NCBI RefSeq assembly: GCF_029027405.1
Contig: NZ_CP093396.1
Coordinates: 1,302,001-1,366,000 of the forward strand
Direction: 5' to 3'
DNA from: Sulfurimonas sp.
Lineage (GTDB): Bacteria > Campylobacterota > Campylobacteria > Campylobacterales > Sulfurimonadaceae
Length of the DNA stretch: 64,000 bases
In this document: positions 1 through 9,299 of the stretch, piece after piece
Layout: each line of letters opens with the position of its first letter
Position numbering within the stretch: position 1 is the stretch's first letter
Made by a program: the position numbers and the translations under genes
The notes under the pieces: generated by a model
The model's input: only the letters and a program-made list of their open reading frames with translations
Told to the model about the DNA's origin: nothing
Database searches by the model: none

Positions 1-569
1 ATATAAAAACTTCAAATATAAAACCAAATACATTAAATGAACTTAATCAAAATATTTCTTCTTGTCATCTATGTGATTTAAGCAAATCAAGAAAACAAAG
101 TATGGAAGGTTTTGGAAACCCAAATGCAAATCTCATGATAGTTGACTTTAGCGTTTCATTAAGTGAAGACTCTAGCAACTCATACTTTGTTGGTAATAGC
201 GGTAATAGTTTAACAAACATGATAAATAATGTTTTAAAACTTGAAATCTCTGATATTTATTTTACACATGCCATAAAATGTAAACCATTAAATTCAAATA
301 CTCCATCTGCATCTGAATGGGATTCATGTAAATCTTATCTTTTTTCTCAAATAGAATTTATAAAACCAAAAATAATTGTTACTCTTGGTGAACAAAGTTA
401 CTATAAACTAACAAATGAAGACAAAGATTTCCAAAGTGTAAGAGGACATGTGATAGACTTCAAAAAGTATAAATTAATTCCAATATATCACCCTCAGCAT
501 CTACTGAGAAATCCTGAACTAAAAAAAATCACTTTAAATGATTTAAAAACTATAAAGAGTTGCCTATGA
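1..569 (+). CDS. Family-4 uracil-DNA glycosylase-like Fe-S protein (5' end outside window)
   Basis: The reading frame is open to the left edge, so the first in-window ATG (102) is internal. Upstream codons in this frame encode the C-H-L-C pair that opens family-4 uracil-DNA glycosylases, and two later cysteines (in A-I-K-C-K-P and D-S-C-K-S-Y) complete the usual set of four 4Fe-4S ligands. The C-terminal motif Y-H-P-Q-H-L-L-R-N-P matches the family. The catalytic G-E-A-P-G motif is replaced by D-F-S-V-S, so the base-excision activity known for the family is uncertain here. The stop overlaps the ATG of the next gene by 4 bp (ATGA), implying co-translation. The fold is fairly secure, activity is not. 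Confidence 0.8.
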   Translation, partial: IKTSNIKPNTLNELNQNISSCHLCDLSKSRKQSMEGFGNPNANLMIVDFSVSLSEDSSNSYFVGNSGNSLTNMINNVLKLEISDIYFTHAIKCKPLNSNTPSASEWDSCKSYLFSQIEFIKPKIIVTLGEQSYYKLTNEDKDFQSVRGHVIDFKKYKLIPIYHPQHLLRNPELKKITLNDLKTIKSCL

Positions 570-1828
570 AAAAAAAACTGTTACTAACTATGTTGCTTCC
601 TCTATCTCTATTTGCGCAGAGTTACCTAATATCAAATATTCCATTACCAAAAACATATATTCAGAACTTAGACCCTTATCCATGTGAAGAAAGTTGTATG
701 CAAGAATATCTAGATAACGATATGATTTTTTCATTTCTCTCTCATGCTCAAACTAAACTTAATAATGAAGAGCAAGATGAAGTGAGAATGATGAATATTT
801 CTATCTTAAACATTGGCTCACAAATTATAAATTATAAACTTCATATTGCTCTACTCTTACCATATAAAATTATAGGTAGATATGCTTCTTCAACAACAAA
901 TGCTTCATTTGCTTACCTCATATCTAAAAACCATTCTTTTGAGTTAAAGAGTTATAAAATACAAAGTGAAAGTGAAAAAGATATAAAAGAAGCTCTTTTA
1001 AAAATCAGTGCAGATGGTTTTAATTATGTAATTGCTCCCCTTACACGAAAAGGTGCGCAAACAGTTGCAGAAATAGATCCTGATATGAATATATTTTTTC
1101 CAACAATTAATAAAAAAGATATTAATACAACTTCTTCTTATTTAATTTATGGAGGCATAAATTATAAAGCACAAAGTGACTTACTACTTAAAGAAGCGGT
1201 TTCACCTTTAGTTGTCTTTTATGACCGTTCAAAAATAGGTAAAGAGTTAAGCATTTATGAAAAAAATAGATTTATATATGGTGTTTCAATGGACAACAAC
1301 CTAAGTGTGGAAGAATCAAAAGCTCAAATACTAGATGCAAATAGAAGTGTTGTTAAGTTTTCTATACCAAAAAGGACTACAAATTTAGAGAGATATTTGA
1401 GTGAAAACGAAGATATTGTAGAAAGTTCATTTTTTATAAATACTCCTATTGTTAAAACAGGTATGATTATGTCGCAGCTAACACTTTATGATACGAATGC
1501 AACAAATATTTTGTCTACTCAAATCAACTATGATCCTCTTATCCTTTCAATAACCCAATATCAAGACAGAAAGAATATGATTATTGCAAATTCTATCACT
1601 AACAATAATAATATTTTTATAGAAAGTAACTCTCTTTTAGGAAATGACATTGTTTATGATTGGATTAACTATACGACTACTGTTGGGGTTGATTACTTTT
1701 TTTCTCTTGCTACAAGAGAAGACAGAGAATATAAAATAACTATAGAGGAAAATCAAATGATTTATCCTATTGAGCTGCTTAAACCTGCTAAATATAGGTT
1801 TATTAAATACAACTCAATCGAAGAGTGA
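566..1828 (+). CDS. Exported protein with periplasmic-binding-protein-like region, unknown function
   Basis: An N-terminal Lys-rich start and hydrophobic stretch ending L-F-A-Q-S indicates Sec export. The start is taken as ATG 566, which overlaps the upstream stop, rather than the TTG at 560. The segment H-I-A-L-L-L-P-Y-K-I-I-G-R-Y-A and the later Y-V-I-A-P-L-T resemble the first lobe of type-1 periplasmic binding folds such as LpoA or amino-acid-binding proteins. The C-terminal half is not recognised. It is convergent with, and overlaps by 15 bp, the ybgC-like gene. A periplasmic ligand-binding or envelope role is inference; I do not recognise a specific family. Confidence 0.6.
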   Translation: MKKKLLLTMLLPLSLFAQSYLISNIPLPKTYIQNLDPYPCEESCMQEYLDNDMIFSFLSHAQTKLNNEEQDEVRMMNISILNIGSQIINYKLHIALLLPYKIIGRYASSTTNASFAYLISKNHSFELKSYKIQSESEKDIKEALLKISADGFNYVIAPLTRKGAQTVAEIDPDMNIFFPTINKKDINTTSSYLIYGGINYKAQSDLLLKEAVSPLVVFYDRSKIGKELSIYEKNRFIYGVSMDNNLSVEESKAQILDANRSVVKFSIPKRTTNLERYLSENEDIVESSFFINTPIVKTGMIMSQLTLYDTNATNILSTQINYDPLILSITQYQDRKNMIIANSITNNNNIFIESNSLLGNDIVYDWINYTTTVGVDYFFSLATREDREYKITIEENQMIYPIELLKPAKYRFIKYNSIEE

Positions 1829-2191
1829 TATAACTAACTTTTTTGTGTCTTCATCTAGCTTTTGAGGTTTTCCATCAAATGTAATATATGCTAAAGTAAT
1901 ATCTAAATCAAAGATTTTTTCTGAATTTTTATATATTGTTTGTTGTATTACAAATGAAGCCGCTTTCATCTTCATTAGTTTATTTTGCACTTCTAATACA
2001 TCGCCAAGTTTTGCACTTTTATAATACTGTGCTGTTAATTTTTTTGCAACAAAGTGACCATTTTCAAGCTGTGGTGTCATTCCTATTTTAAAAAACGCTT
2101 CACTTCTAGCTCTTTCACAAAAGTTAAGATAATTAGAATGATAAACTACACCACCAGTGTCAGTATCTTCATAATATACTCTAATTAGCAT
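1814..2191 (-). CDS. ybgC: YbgC-type acyl-CoA thioesterase (hotdog fold)
   Basis: A short single-domain hotdog protein with the family signature Y-Y-E-D-T-D-T-G-G-V-V-Y-H-S-N-Y near the N-terminus; the Asp in this motif is the catalytic residue of 4-hydroxybenzoyl-CoA thioesterase/YbgC enzymes. These hydrolyse acyl-CoA or acyl-ACP thioesters in the cytoplasm and often act near the Tol-Pal envelope system; no tol genes are visible here. ATG 2191 is preferred over the GTG two codons earlier because AGGGG lies about 8 nt upstream of the ATG. Family confidence is high, the substrate is unknown. Confidence 0.9.
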   Translation of the reverse strand: MLIRVYYEDTDTGGVVYHSNYLNFCERARSEAFFKIGMTPQLENGHFVAKKLTAQYYKSAKLGDVLEVQNKLMKMKAASFVIQQTIYKNSEKIFDLDITLAYITFDGKPQKLDEDTKKLVISLFD

Positions 2192-2261
2192 TTTCACACC
2201 CCTTATTCTTGGGCTTTAAGCCTTGTTGGATTATCGCTTGTGCCAAATATGTGCCATTATT

Positions 2262-3182
2262 TTATGAATAGAGGCTCGTACTTAAATATCTTTCACCTGT
2301 GTCACAAAGAATAGTAACTATTACTTTTCCTTTGTTTTGGGCTTTTGAGGCTACTTGCGTGGCAGCCCAAATATTTGCACCAGATGAGATACCTACAAGT
2401 AATCCATCTGTTTTAGCCAGTTCTCTTGACGATTCAAAAGCATCTTCATCATCTACTTTTATAATCTCATCGATAATCTTTGTATTTAAAATGCTTGGAA
2501 TAAATCCTGCACCTATACCTTGTATCTTATGTGGTCCAGGCTTTTCTCCTGAAATAACAGGTGAACTTGATGGTTCAACTGCTATAACTTGAATCTCTGG
2601 ATTATGCTCTTTTAGTACTTCACCAATACCTGTCATAGAACCACCAGTTCCAACTGCTGCAACTAAGATGTCAATTTTCCCGTCTGTATCTTTTAAAATC
2701 TCTAAAGCTGTCGTTTCTCTATGCATTTTAGGATTTGCAGGATTGTTAAACTGTTGAGGCATAAAAGTATTTTTCGTATTTTCATTTAACTCTGTTGCTC
2801 TGTCTATCGCACCTTTCATACCTTTTGCTGCTGGAGTTAAGTCTAGTTTCGCTCCTAAAGCACTAAGTAGTTGTCGTCTTTCAAGACTCATAGATTCTGG
2901 CATCGTTAAAAGAAGGTCAAGCCCTTTTGCTGCACAAACAGTAGCTAATCCTATCCCTGTATTTCCACTTGTAGGCTCTATAATTAAAGTACCTTCTTTT
3001 ATATCTCCATTTTCGATACCTGCATTTATCATAGCTAAAGCAATTCTATCTTTAACAGAAGAAGATGGGTTTAAAAATTCACATTTACCCAAGATTGTAG
3101 CACCTGTTGTGTCTGATAGTTTATTTATTTTAATTAATGGTGTATTTCCAATTAACTCAGTTACATCTTTTGCAATATTCAT
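2262..3182 (-). CDS. cysK: Cysteine synthase (O-acetylserine sulfhydrylase)
   Basis: PLP-dependent enzyme making cysteine from O-acetylserine and sulfide. The PLP lysine is K44 in N-P-S-S-S-V-K-D-R; the substrate loop P-T-S-G-N-T-G and the phosphate-binding G-T-G-G-S are present, and the 306-aa length is typical. It lies 10 bp downstream of the rrf2-family regulator gene and shares its promoter, so sulfide from the upstream sulfite reductase operon can be fixed into cysteine under related control. Confidence 0.96.
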   Translation of the reverse strand: MNIAKDVTELIGNTPLIKINKLSDTTGATILGKCEFLNPSSSVKDRIALAMINAGIENGDIKEGTLIIEPTSGNTGIGLATVCAAKGLDLLLTMPESMSLERRQLLSALGAKLDLTPAAKGMKGAIDRATELNENTKNTFMPQQFNNPANPKMHRETTALEILKDTDGKIDILVAAVGTGGSMTGIGEVLKEHNPEIQVIAVEPSSSPVISGEKPGPHKIQGIGAGFIPSILNTKIIDEIIKVDDEDAFESSRELAKTDGLLVGISSGANIWAATQVASKAQNKGKVIVTILCDTGERYLSTSLYS

Positions 3183-3192
3183 TTTTTATCCT

Positions 3193-3606
3193 TCAAATAT
3201 AATATGTGAAATTTTCAGAACTTTTTTGTAAAAATTCATCTAGTTCATTCAGGGTTAGTAAAAAAATCTCTTCTATTTTATTTTGAGAATCATCCCAAAA
3301 TGGTTGAAGAAGAGAGTTTCTAGTTTTTATATCTGTTTGTGCAAAACTACTCTCAAGTGAGTTTAGAATTTCCAAAACAGTTATATTGTTGGCGTTTTTA
3401 GATAGTCTGTATCCACCACTAGCCCCTCGAATGCTCTCAACAATGCCACTCTTTTTCAAAGTAACAAGTATTTGTTCGAGGTAGTTTTGCGGAATATCGC
3501 CTTTGGATGCAATCTCTTTGATTTGTAAAAGCTTCTGTTCATTTTCTTTCGCTAAAATAACCATTGCTGTTAAACCATAGATGCCTTTAGTTGATACTAT
3601 TGCCAC
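3193..3606 (-). CDS. Rrf2-family transcriptional regulator (CymR-like)
   Basis: An N-terminal winged helix of Rrf2 type (start GTG; K-G-I-Y-G-L-T-A-M near the N-terminus and the recognition region S-I-R-G-A-S-G-G-Y-R-L). It lacks the three conserved cysteines that hold a 2Fe-2S cluster in IscR, so it resembles CymR, the cysteine-metabolism repressor that works with CysK. Its position directly ahead of cysK and after the sulfate-reduction operon supports a sulfur-regulation role. The shared 19-bp motif found at both sulfur promoters is a candidate binding site (inference). Confidence 0.85.
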   Translation of the reverse strand: MAIVSTKGIYGLTAMVILAKENEQKLLQIKEIASKGDIPQNYLEQILVTLKKSGIVESIRGASGGYRLSKNANNITVLEILNSLESSFAQTDIKTRNSLLQPFWDDSQNKIEEIFLLTLNELDEFLQKSSENFTYYI

Positions 3607-3638
3607 ATTAAAACCTTTTTCTTTAAATAACTGAAAAA

Positions 3639-3667
3639 ATTATATCAAATTAAAAATATAATGTCAA
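3639..3667 (-). promoter_or_regulatory. Sigma70-type promoter of rrf2-cysK
   Basis: On the minus strand TTGACA (3667-3662) and TATAAT (3644-3639) are separated by exactly 17 bp, about 30 bp upstream of the rrf2 start codon. Both hexamers are consensus. The same upstream word TTACTTGACA occurs at the promoter of the DUF2061-cysHDN-sir operon. Confidence 0.85.
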
Positions 3668-3672
3668 GTAAC

Positions 3673-3691
3673 TCTATCGATTTACTATAGA
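3673..3691. promoter_or_regulatory. 19-bp sulfur-operon motif, copy 1
   Basis: TCTATCGATTTACTATAGA, with TCTAT/ATAGA inverted arms, lies just upstream of the -35 box of the rrf2-cysK promoter and overlaps the 3' end of the sulfite reductase gene. It differs at one base from the copy at 8584-8602. A role as operator is inference. Confidence 0.5.
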
Positions 3692-5281
3692 ATAAACTGT
3701 AAACTCATCTCCTTCTATTAAATCTTTTAAAAACAATCCTAAATATTTTTTAGAACTTTTTATATATGCATCAATTATATTTGCAACTGTATGATTTACA
3801 TTTTGTGGTGCAATTTTTAACTTCATCTTCTTTCCTAATGTTGATTTATTTCCCTCTAAGTTCCCACCTAAAACTAACTCGAATCCTGTGATAGTTTCTC
3901 CATGTTTATTTTTAAACTTCGTTCCAACTAGACCAATATCCACAATATCTGGATGCCCACATGAGTTTGGACAACCATTTAAAGATAGAGATACTCTCTC
4001 ATCAAAGTCAGGGAACTCATTATTTAAATACTCTGCTAACTCAATAGCTTTGTCTTTTGTTTCTGTGACTCCAAATTTACAGTATTTTGAACCTGTACAA
4101 GATAGAGTTCTTGCTTTAAATGGGTTTGGATTAGCATCTATGTTTATGCTTAACAACTCTTTTGATAAATCCTCAGCATTCTCAGTTGGCACATCAGCAA
4201 CAACAAAATTTTGCGTTGTTGTTGTTCTGATAGATGCTGCTCCATGCTTGTGTAAGATGTCTGCTAAAGAAGCTAATCCCACTGAGCCAATATATCCACC
4301 ATTTACAGCACAACCAATATATGATTTACCATCTTGCTTAGAAGCATGAATACCAAAGTGTTCTCTTTTAGAATAAGGAGTATATTCTTGAATTAGATCA
4401 CTTATAAAGTTAAAACCAAGACTTTTTTGTACTTCATCTTTAAACTTACTTAATCCCCAACTATTTATAAGATGACCAAGTCTAGCTTTTCTTCTACTCT
4501 GTCTAAGTCCTTTATCTCTGTAAAGGATAGAAACAGCTTTTAAAACATCTAAAACTTGTTCATCTTTTACATAGCCAAGATGCAAAGCAAACTGTTTATT
4601 AGAAGCCAATCCACCACCAGCACTTACATCAAATAAAACTTCGCCATTAGCTGTTAGTACTGCAGTAAAAGAAAGGTCTTGTATCTCATGTCCCATACAG
4701 TGTTTAGAACAGCCACTAATCCCAACCTTATATTTTCTCGGAAGATTAACTAGCTCTTTATTTCCATCAAGATATGCATTTAACTCTAACGCTAATGCAC
4801 TAACATCATAGATTTCGCTTTTGTCGATGCTAGATACTGGACAAGTAGTGATATTTCTAGGAACATCACCTGCTGCATAAAGACTACTTAAACCAACGCT
4901 TTTTAATCTGAAAAAGATTTCAGGTAAGTCAGCAACTCTTATAAAGTGAAACTGTACCGCTTGTCTTGTTGTAAAGTTCGCAGTTCCTCTTGCAAACTCT
5001 TTAGAAATTCCAGATAAAACTTTTAACTGTTCTATATTTATAGATCCAAGAACAAGCTTAACTCTTAACATGAAGTAAAGAGTTTCATCCATCTCAGCTT
5101 GTAAATTTTTGTTTTGAGTGTAGAGTCCATACCATTTAAATCTATCTATGTCTTCTGGGTCTACCTCTTTGTTATAAATAGCATACTCATGTATATCTTT
5201 AAGTACATCTATTCCACTTTTTTCTTTTTTTATGCGCTCAACTCTTTGTGCAGGGTTCTCTTTTTTTGTTGCTTGTGTCAT
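3674..5281 (-). CDS. Assimilatory sulfite (or nitrite) reductase, sirohaem/4Fe-4S type
   Basis: Two ferredoxin-like half domains with sirohaem-binding repeats. The C-terminal half carries the cluster ligands C395-x5-C401 and C437-x3-C441 (N-G-C-P-N-S-C-G), which bridge the 4Fe-4S cluster and sirohaem. The 535-aa length fits ferredoxin-dependent sulfite/nitrite reductases. Six-electron reduction of sulfite to sulfide is the expected reaction because it is the last gene of a sulfate assimilation operon, 8 bp after cysN. Nitrite reductase (NirA) is the alternative from sequence alone; context argues for sulfite. Confidence 0.9.
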   Translation of the reverse strand: MTQATKKENPAQRVERIKKEKSGIDVLKDIHEYAIYNKEVDPEDIDRFKWYGLYTQNKNLQAEMDETLYFMLRVKLVLGSINIEQLKVLSGISKEFARGTANFTTRQAVQFHFIRVADLPEIFFRLKSVGLSSLYAAGDVPRNITTCPVSSIDKSEIYDVSALALELNAYLDGNKELVNLPRKYKVGISGCSKHCMGHEIQDLSFTAVLTANGEVLFDVSAGGGLASNKQFALHLGYVKDEQVLDVLKAVSILYRDKGLRQSRRKARLGHLINSWGLSKFKDEVQKSLGFNFISDLIQEYTPYSKREHFGIHASKQDGKSYIGCAVNGGYIGSVGLASLADILHKHGAASIRTTTTQNFVVADVPTENAEDLSKELLSINIDANPNPFKARTLSCTGSKYCKFGVTETKDKAIELAEYLNNEFPDFDERVSLSLNGCPNSCGHPDIVDIGLVGTKFKNKHGETITGFELVLGGNLEGNKSTLGKKMKLKIAPQNVNHTVANIIDAYIKSSKKYLGLFLKDLIEGDEFTVYSIVNR

Positions 5282-5289
5282 GTCATCTC

Positions 5290-6702
5290 CTACAAAATTT
5301 CTTTAGCTTCCCAATGAGGAAAGTGTTTTCTTACAAGAGCGTTAAACTCAACTTCAAACTCTGAATGCTCATGTATAACAGTTTTAGTGCTTGTATCAGA
5401 CTTTTTAACAATCATTCCCGCACCAACAGTGTTGTTCGTGATTCTATCTATGATAATAAATGAACCCATTGCTTTTATATGCTCATATGCATCAAAGGCT
5501 ATCTTTTGATTTAAAGATAGTTTTGCATGACCAATCTCATTTAAGTTGAGTAGTTTTGCACTTTGTTGCTCCAGTGTATTTACATCAGTTTTATGATAAA
5601 AAGACTCTATCGTTCCTGTTGTTACAGTTGAAGCTCTTTTTATAAAATACTGCTTGCCTTTAGTTAAAGGTTGCTCATCCATCCAAACTATGTTTACATC
5701 AAAGTCACTTGCTATATCAGGTTGTTCATCACTTTTTACTAAAATATCTCCACGAGAGATATCTATCTCATCATTTAGAGTAAGAGTAATAGCTTGTTGA
5801 GCATATGCATGTTCTAAATTTCCATCATAAGTTACGATCTCTTTAACTGTAGAACTTTTACCAGATGGAAGAACTGTTATAGAATCTCCAACACTGATAA
5901 TTCCTGCTGCAATAGTCCCACAAAAACCTCTAAAATCAAGGTTAGGTCTATTTACATACTGAACAGGCATTCTAAAGTGAGTTAAATCTCTGTCTGATGA
6001 AATCTCAATATTTTCTATTGTATTCATCAAAGTCTCACCCTCATACCAAGGTGATTTAGAACTTCTGTTTACAACATTATCTCCATCTAGTGCAGATAAA
6101 GGTATAAAAGTAAGATCAGAAGTTAAACCTAACTCTTTTGCAAATTCTAAATAATCTGCAGTAATCTCTTCATATCTTTCTTTTGAAAAATCAACCAAAT
6201 CCATTTTGTTAACAGCAATTACTAGATGCTTAATACCTAACATCTTTGTAATAAAAGAGTGTCTTCTAGTCTGTGTTTGAACACCATATCTAGCATCTAT
6301 CAAGATAATAGCTAAGTCTGCTGTTGAAGCACCTGTCGCCATATTTCTAGTGTACTGCTCATGTCCGGGAGTATCTGCAATAATAAACTTTCTTTTATCA
6401 GTTGCAAAGTATCTGTAAGCAACATCAATAGTTATACCTTGCTCTCTTTCACTTTGCAATCCATCAACTAAAAGAGATAAGTCAAACTTTTCTCCAGTTG
6501 TACCACTTTTTTTACTATCTTTTTTTATAGATGCTAGTTGGTCTTCAAAAATCATTTTAGAATCATGTAATAGTCTTCCTATTAGAGTACTTTTTCCATC
6601 ATCAACACTACCACAAGTTATAAATCTTAGTAGTTGTTTGTTTTCATGCTCTTTTAAATAACTCTGAATATCATCAGCTATTTTTTTATCTAATATTGAC
6701 AT
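5290..6702 (-). CDS. cysN: Sulfate adenylyltransferase subunit 1 (GTPase)
   Basis: EF-Tu-like GTPase with G1 G-S-V-D-D-G-K-S-T (31-39), G3 D-T-P-G-H-E and G4 N-K-M-D, followed by two beta-barrel domains. It couples GTP hydrolysis to CysD-catalysed APS formation from ATP and sulfate. At 470 aa there is no fused CysC kinase domain, consistent with APS (not PAPS) being the reduced substrate. It begins 1 bp after cysD ends. Confidence 0.96.
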   Translation of the reverse strand: MSILDKKIADDIQSYLKEHENKQLLRFITCGSVDDGKSTLIGRLLHDSKMIFEDQLASIKKDSKKSGTTGEKFDLSLLVDGLQSEREQGITIDVAYRYFATDKRKFIIADTPGHEQYTRNMATGASTADLAIILIDARYGVQTQTRRHSFITKMLGIKHLVIAVNKMDLVDFSKERYEEITADYLEFAKELGLTSDLTFIPLSALDGDNVVNRSSKSPWYEGETLMNTIENIEISSDRDLTHFRMPVQYVNRPNLDFRGFCGTIAAGIISVGDSITVLPSGKSSTVKEIVTYDGNLEHAYAQQAITLTLNDEIDISRGDILVKSDEQPDIASDFDVNIVWMDEQPLTKGKQYFIKRASTVTTGTIESFYHKTDVNTLEQQSAKLLNLNEIGHAKLSLNQKIAFDAYEHIKAMGSFIIIDRITNNTVGAGMIVKKSDTSTKTVIHEHSEFEVEFNALVRKHFPHWEAKEIL

Positions 6703-6703
6703 C

Positions 6704-7615
6704 TTAAAAGTACCCCTCTATTTTTTTCTTTTCCATTGATCCTGCGGAGTCATTATCTATAACTCTACCTTGACGCTCACTTGTTTTTGTTAGTAGCATC
6801 TCTTGAATAATTTCAGGAAGTGTTGCTGCCTCTGATTCTACTGCACCAGTAAGAGGGTAACAACCAAGTGTTCTAAATCTTACACTTTCCATAGTTGGTA
6901 CTTCACCTTCTCTTAATGGTAATCTATCATCATCAACTAAAATCTTAACTCCATCACGAACTACAACAGGTCTTTTTTTAGCTAAGTAAAGAGGAACAAT
7001 AGGAATCCCTTCAAGATAAATATATTGCCAAATATCAAGTTCCGTCCAGTTTGAAAGTGGGAAAACTCTAATACTTTCACCTTTTTTAACTCTTGAATTG
7101 TAAACATTCCATAGTTCTGGTCTTTGATTTTTTGGATTCCATCTATGCTTTTCATCACGAAAAGAATAAATTCTCTCTTTTGCACGAGATTTTTCTTCAT
7201 CTCTTCTTGCTCCACCAAAAACAGCATCAAACTTATACTTGTTAAGTGCTTGTTTTAAACCTTGTGTTTTCATAATATCTGTATGAACAGCACTTCCATG
7301 AGTAAATGGTCCTATATCTTGCTCTATTCCATCGGGATTTGTATGAACTAAAAGTTCAAACCCGAGTTTTTTAGCCATCTCATCACGAAAAGCTAACATC
7401 TCTTTAAATTTCCATCTAGTATCTACATGAAGCAGGGGAAATGGTAATTTTGCAGGAAAAAAAGCTTTTTGGGCTAAGTGCAACATAACTGCTGAATCTT
7501 TACCAACAGAGTAAAGCATTGCAGGGTTTTCAAACTCCGCTACAACTTCTCTCATGATGTGCATAGACTCGGCTTCTAGTTGTTTTAAATGTGTTAATCG
7601 CTCTGTACTTATCAT
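6704..7615 (-). CDS. cysD: Sulfate adenylyltransferase subunit 2
   Basis: PP-loop ATP pyrophosphatase with [12 protein letters not shown] near the N-terminus and typical CysD blocks such as [13 protein letters not shown]. It makes APS from ATP and sulfate together with CysN. ATG 7615 is chosen because AGGAG lies just upstream; a longer frame to 7651 would run into cysH. Confidence 0.96.
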   Translation of the reverse strand: MISTERLTHLKQLEAESMHIMREVVAEFENPAMLYSVGKDSAVMLHLAQKAFFPAKLPFPLLHVDTRWKFKEMLAFRDEMAKKLGFELLVHTNPDGIEQDIGPFTHGSAVHTDIMKTQGLKQALNKYKFDAVFGGARRDEEKSRAKERIYSFRDEKHRWNPKNQRPELWNVYNSRVKKGESIRVFPLSNWTELDIWQYIYLEGIPIVPLYLAKKRPVVVRDGVKILVDDDRLPLREGEVPTMESVRFRTLGCYPLTGAVESEAATLPEIIQEMLLTKTSERQGRVIDNDSAGSMEKKKIEGYF

Positions 7616-7629
7616 TCTTTTTCTCCTTT

Positions 7630-8325
7630 TTATTTTGTGTGTAGTCCACACTCTTTATGTTCTGGGTTTTCCCACCACCATCTACCGCTTCTTACATAAT
7701 CTCCATCTTTAATGGCTCTTGTACAAGGAGCACAACCAATACTTGGAAAGCCCTCGTCATGAAGTGAGTTATATGGAACTTTGTTTTCTTTTATATAAGT
7801 CCATACATCTTCTTCACTCCATAGAAGCAAAGGGTTTACTTTAATTACTTTGTTCACTTTATCAAACTCAATAATATTAAGTTCTTCTCTTGTTACGCTC
7901 TGAGTAGCTCTAAGTCCTGTTATCCAAATAGACAATTCTCCTAAAGCTCTTTGAAGAGGCTCTATCTTTCTAACATAACAACATGATTTTCTATTTTCTA
8001 TAGACTCATAAAAACCATTTACACCCTGTTCTTGATAGAGTTTTTGAACTTCATCAGTTTTAGGAAAAAAGACATTTACTTTAACACCGTATTTTAGGTT
8101 TGTTGCATCCATTACACTATATGTTTGAGGATGAAGTCTTCCTGTATCGAGTGTAAATATATTTGCCTTTTTATCAAGTTTAAGCAACATATCTGTTATA
8201 ACTTGGTCTTCAGCACCAAAACTACTCGATAACGCTGCTTTAGTTCCGTACTTTTTTAAAAAATACTCTAAAATCTCTTGAGGTGATAAGTTCTTAAATC
8301 TTTTATTTAAGTTAGTTGTGTCCAT
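7630..8325 (-). CDS. cysH: APS reductase (4Fe-4S, CysH family)
   Basis: Thioredoxin-dependent reduction of APS to sulfite. The paired cysteines C115-C116 and C198-x2-C201 are the four ligands that distinguish 4Fe-4S APS reductases from cluster-free PAPS reductases, and the C-terminal E-C-G-L-H motif carries the catalytic cysteine (C226). The absence of cysC in the operon agrees with direct use of APS. Located 9 bp after the DUF2061 gene and 14 bp before cysD. Confidence 0.94.
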   Translation of the reverse strand: MDTTNLNKRFKNLSPQEILEYFLKKYGTKAALSSSFGAEDQVITDMLLKLDKKANIFTLDTGRLHPQTYSVMDATNLKYGVKVNVFFPKTDEVQKLYQEQGVNGFYESIENRKSCCYVRKIEPLQRALGELSIWITGLRATQSVTREELNIIEFDKVNKVIKVNPLLLWSEEDVWTYIKENKVPYNSLHDEGFPSIGCAPCTRAIKDGDYVRSGRWWWENPEHKECGLHTK

Positions 8326-8334
8326 TTTCTTTTC

Positions 8335-8562
8335 CTATATCTGATAATCTGAAGTAGTTTTTACTATTCCAAAAGATGACTTACTCCAAGCTCTTTCATG
8401 AAAATAATAAAGCCCCATTTTCGTAAATAGCTCAATGGCTCCAATAGATGCAGCCATTTTAAGATTTCCAGTTATAAAGTAAGAAATAATCATAGTGTCC
8501 ATTGTCCCAAGTGCTCTCCAAGAGATAGTTTTTACAATGCTTCTAAAAGGCTTTTCATGCAT
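8335..8562 (-). CDS. DUF2061 small membrane protein
   Basis: A 75-aa protein with the DUF2061 pattern S-I-V-K-T-I-S-W-R followed by two membrane segments and a terminal Y-F-H-E-R-A-W. ATG 8562 is preferred because GGAG sits 7 nt upstream. DUF2061 genes frequently travel with sulfate assimilation genes in proteobacteria; the molecular function is unknown. It is the first gene of the cysHDN-sir operon here, which hints at a role in sulfate uptake or assimilation (inference). Confidence 0.85.
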   Translation of the reverse strand: MHEKPFRSIVKTISWRALGTMDTMIISYFITGNLKMAASIGAIELFTKMGLYYFHERAWSKSSFGIVKTTSDYQI

Positions 8563-8583
8563 CTTTTGCTCCAAATTTGTTTA

Positions 8584-8602
8584 TCTATCGATTTAGTATA
8601 GA
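8584..8602. promoter_or_regulatory. 19-bp sulfur-operon motif, copy 2
   Basis: TCTATCGATTTAGTATAGA, one base different from 3673-3691, lies about 10-28 bp downstream of the predicted start of transcription of the DUF2061-cysHDN-sir operon. A site there could block transcription like a roadblock. Function is inferred from the shared occurrence. Confidence 0.5.
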
Positions 8603-8618
8603 TTGAATCTTAGGTGCA

Positions 8619-8647
8619 ATAATAGAGTAATTTTATTCTATTGTCAA
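8619..8647 (-). promoter_or_regulatory. Promoter of DUF2061-cysHDN-sir operon
   Basis: Minus-strand TTGACA (8647-8642), 17-bp spacer, TATTAT (8624-8619), about 55 bp upstream of the first gene. Preceded by the same TTAC word as the rrf2-cysK promoter. Confidence 0.8.
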
Positions 8648-8699
8648 GTAAATATATAAGTTTAGTAGGGAATTAATAAAAAGTAAAAATAAAGAGCTT

Positions 8700-8724
8700 A
8701 GATTGAGGCTAGATGCCTCAATCT
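8700..8724 (-). terminator. Intrinsic terminator-like hairpin after the lipoprotein gene
   Basis: A 10-bp perfect stem (AGATTGAGGC/GCCTCAATCT) with a 5-nt loop lies 1 bp after the stop of the minus-strand lipoprotein gene. A T-rich tract follows after about 8 nt, so termination efficiency is uncertain. Confidence 0.65.
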
Positions 8725-8725
8725 A

Positions 8726-9229
8726 TTAGTTTGTTAGAATAATATTTTTTAACTCATCAGCAGAGTTTATTGTTCTTATAGATGTTATAATTTTATTTTC
8801 TAGATATACAATAACTATTTTTTCAACATCAACACCGCTTCTAAAAGATGCAGCAATTTTTTTGTCATCTAAGATTAGAACTGTGTGTTTAAAATCTTTT
8901 AATCCGGGAAGTATAAAAATACTACGAATCAAAGATGGAGCGGCACTAACATCTGCAATAAATTGAGTTTTGTTTTCACTTAAGTAAGTTGGTTCTTGAG
9001 TTACAAAATAATCATTACAAGTATGAGCAACATCTTTTGAAAATGCAAAAATAACTTTTTTTGTATTAGCATCTATGGTTTGTGGTTTTTCAAATTGGTC
9101 ATTAATTACTATAGCATCTAAGCTTTTTCCAACAACAAGTTTTGGTTCCACAACTACTTCTTCTGAACCTTTAGAACTACAACCTATAAATAAAAAGGCT
9201 ATCATAAGCCCTACGATAATTTTTTTCAT
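8726..9229 (-). CDS. Lipoprotein of unknown function
   Basis: A type II signal peptide with lipobox L-F-I-G-C predicts a lipid-anchored envelope protein of about 150 residues after processing. The body (V-V-G-K-S-L, then strands around F-A-F-S-K-D-V-A-H-T-C and H-T-V-L-I-L-D-D) suggests a thioredoxin-like or YtfJ-like fold, but no C-x-x-C redox motif is present. It is a single gene with its own terminator. I cannot assign a function. Confidence 0.7.
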   Translation of the reverse strand: MKKIIVGLMIAFLFIGCSSKGSEEVVVEPKLVVGKSLDAIVINDQFEKPQTIDANTKKVIFAFSKDVAHTCNDYFVTQEPTYLSENKTQFIADVSAAPSLIRSIFILPGLKDFKHTVLILDDKKIAASFRSGVDVEKIVIVYLENKIITSIRTINSADELKNIILTN

Positions 9230-9299
9230 TTTTTCTCCATAATATTTTTGAAAATAATACTATTCTAATATTTGGATAAGGTAAAAAGAGATAATTAGT

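Noticed and set aside
2205-2225. Terminator between cysK and ybgC
   Set aside because: The GGCTT/AAGCC repeat near 2212-2222 has almost no loop and no T-run, so it is not convincing.
2299-2592. Plus-strand open frame of 97 codons
   Set aside because: It is antisense to cysK, lacks any domain, and is a by-product of the coding composition.
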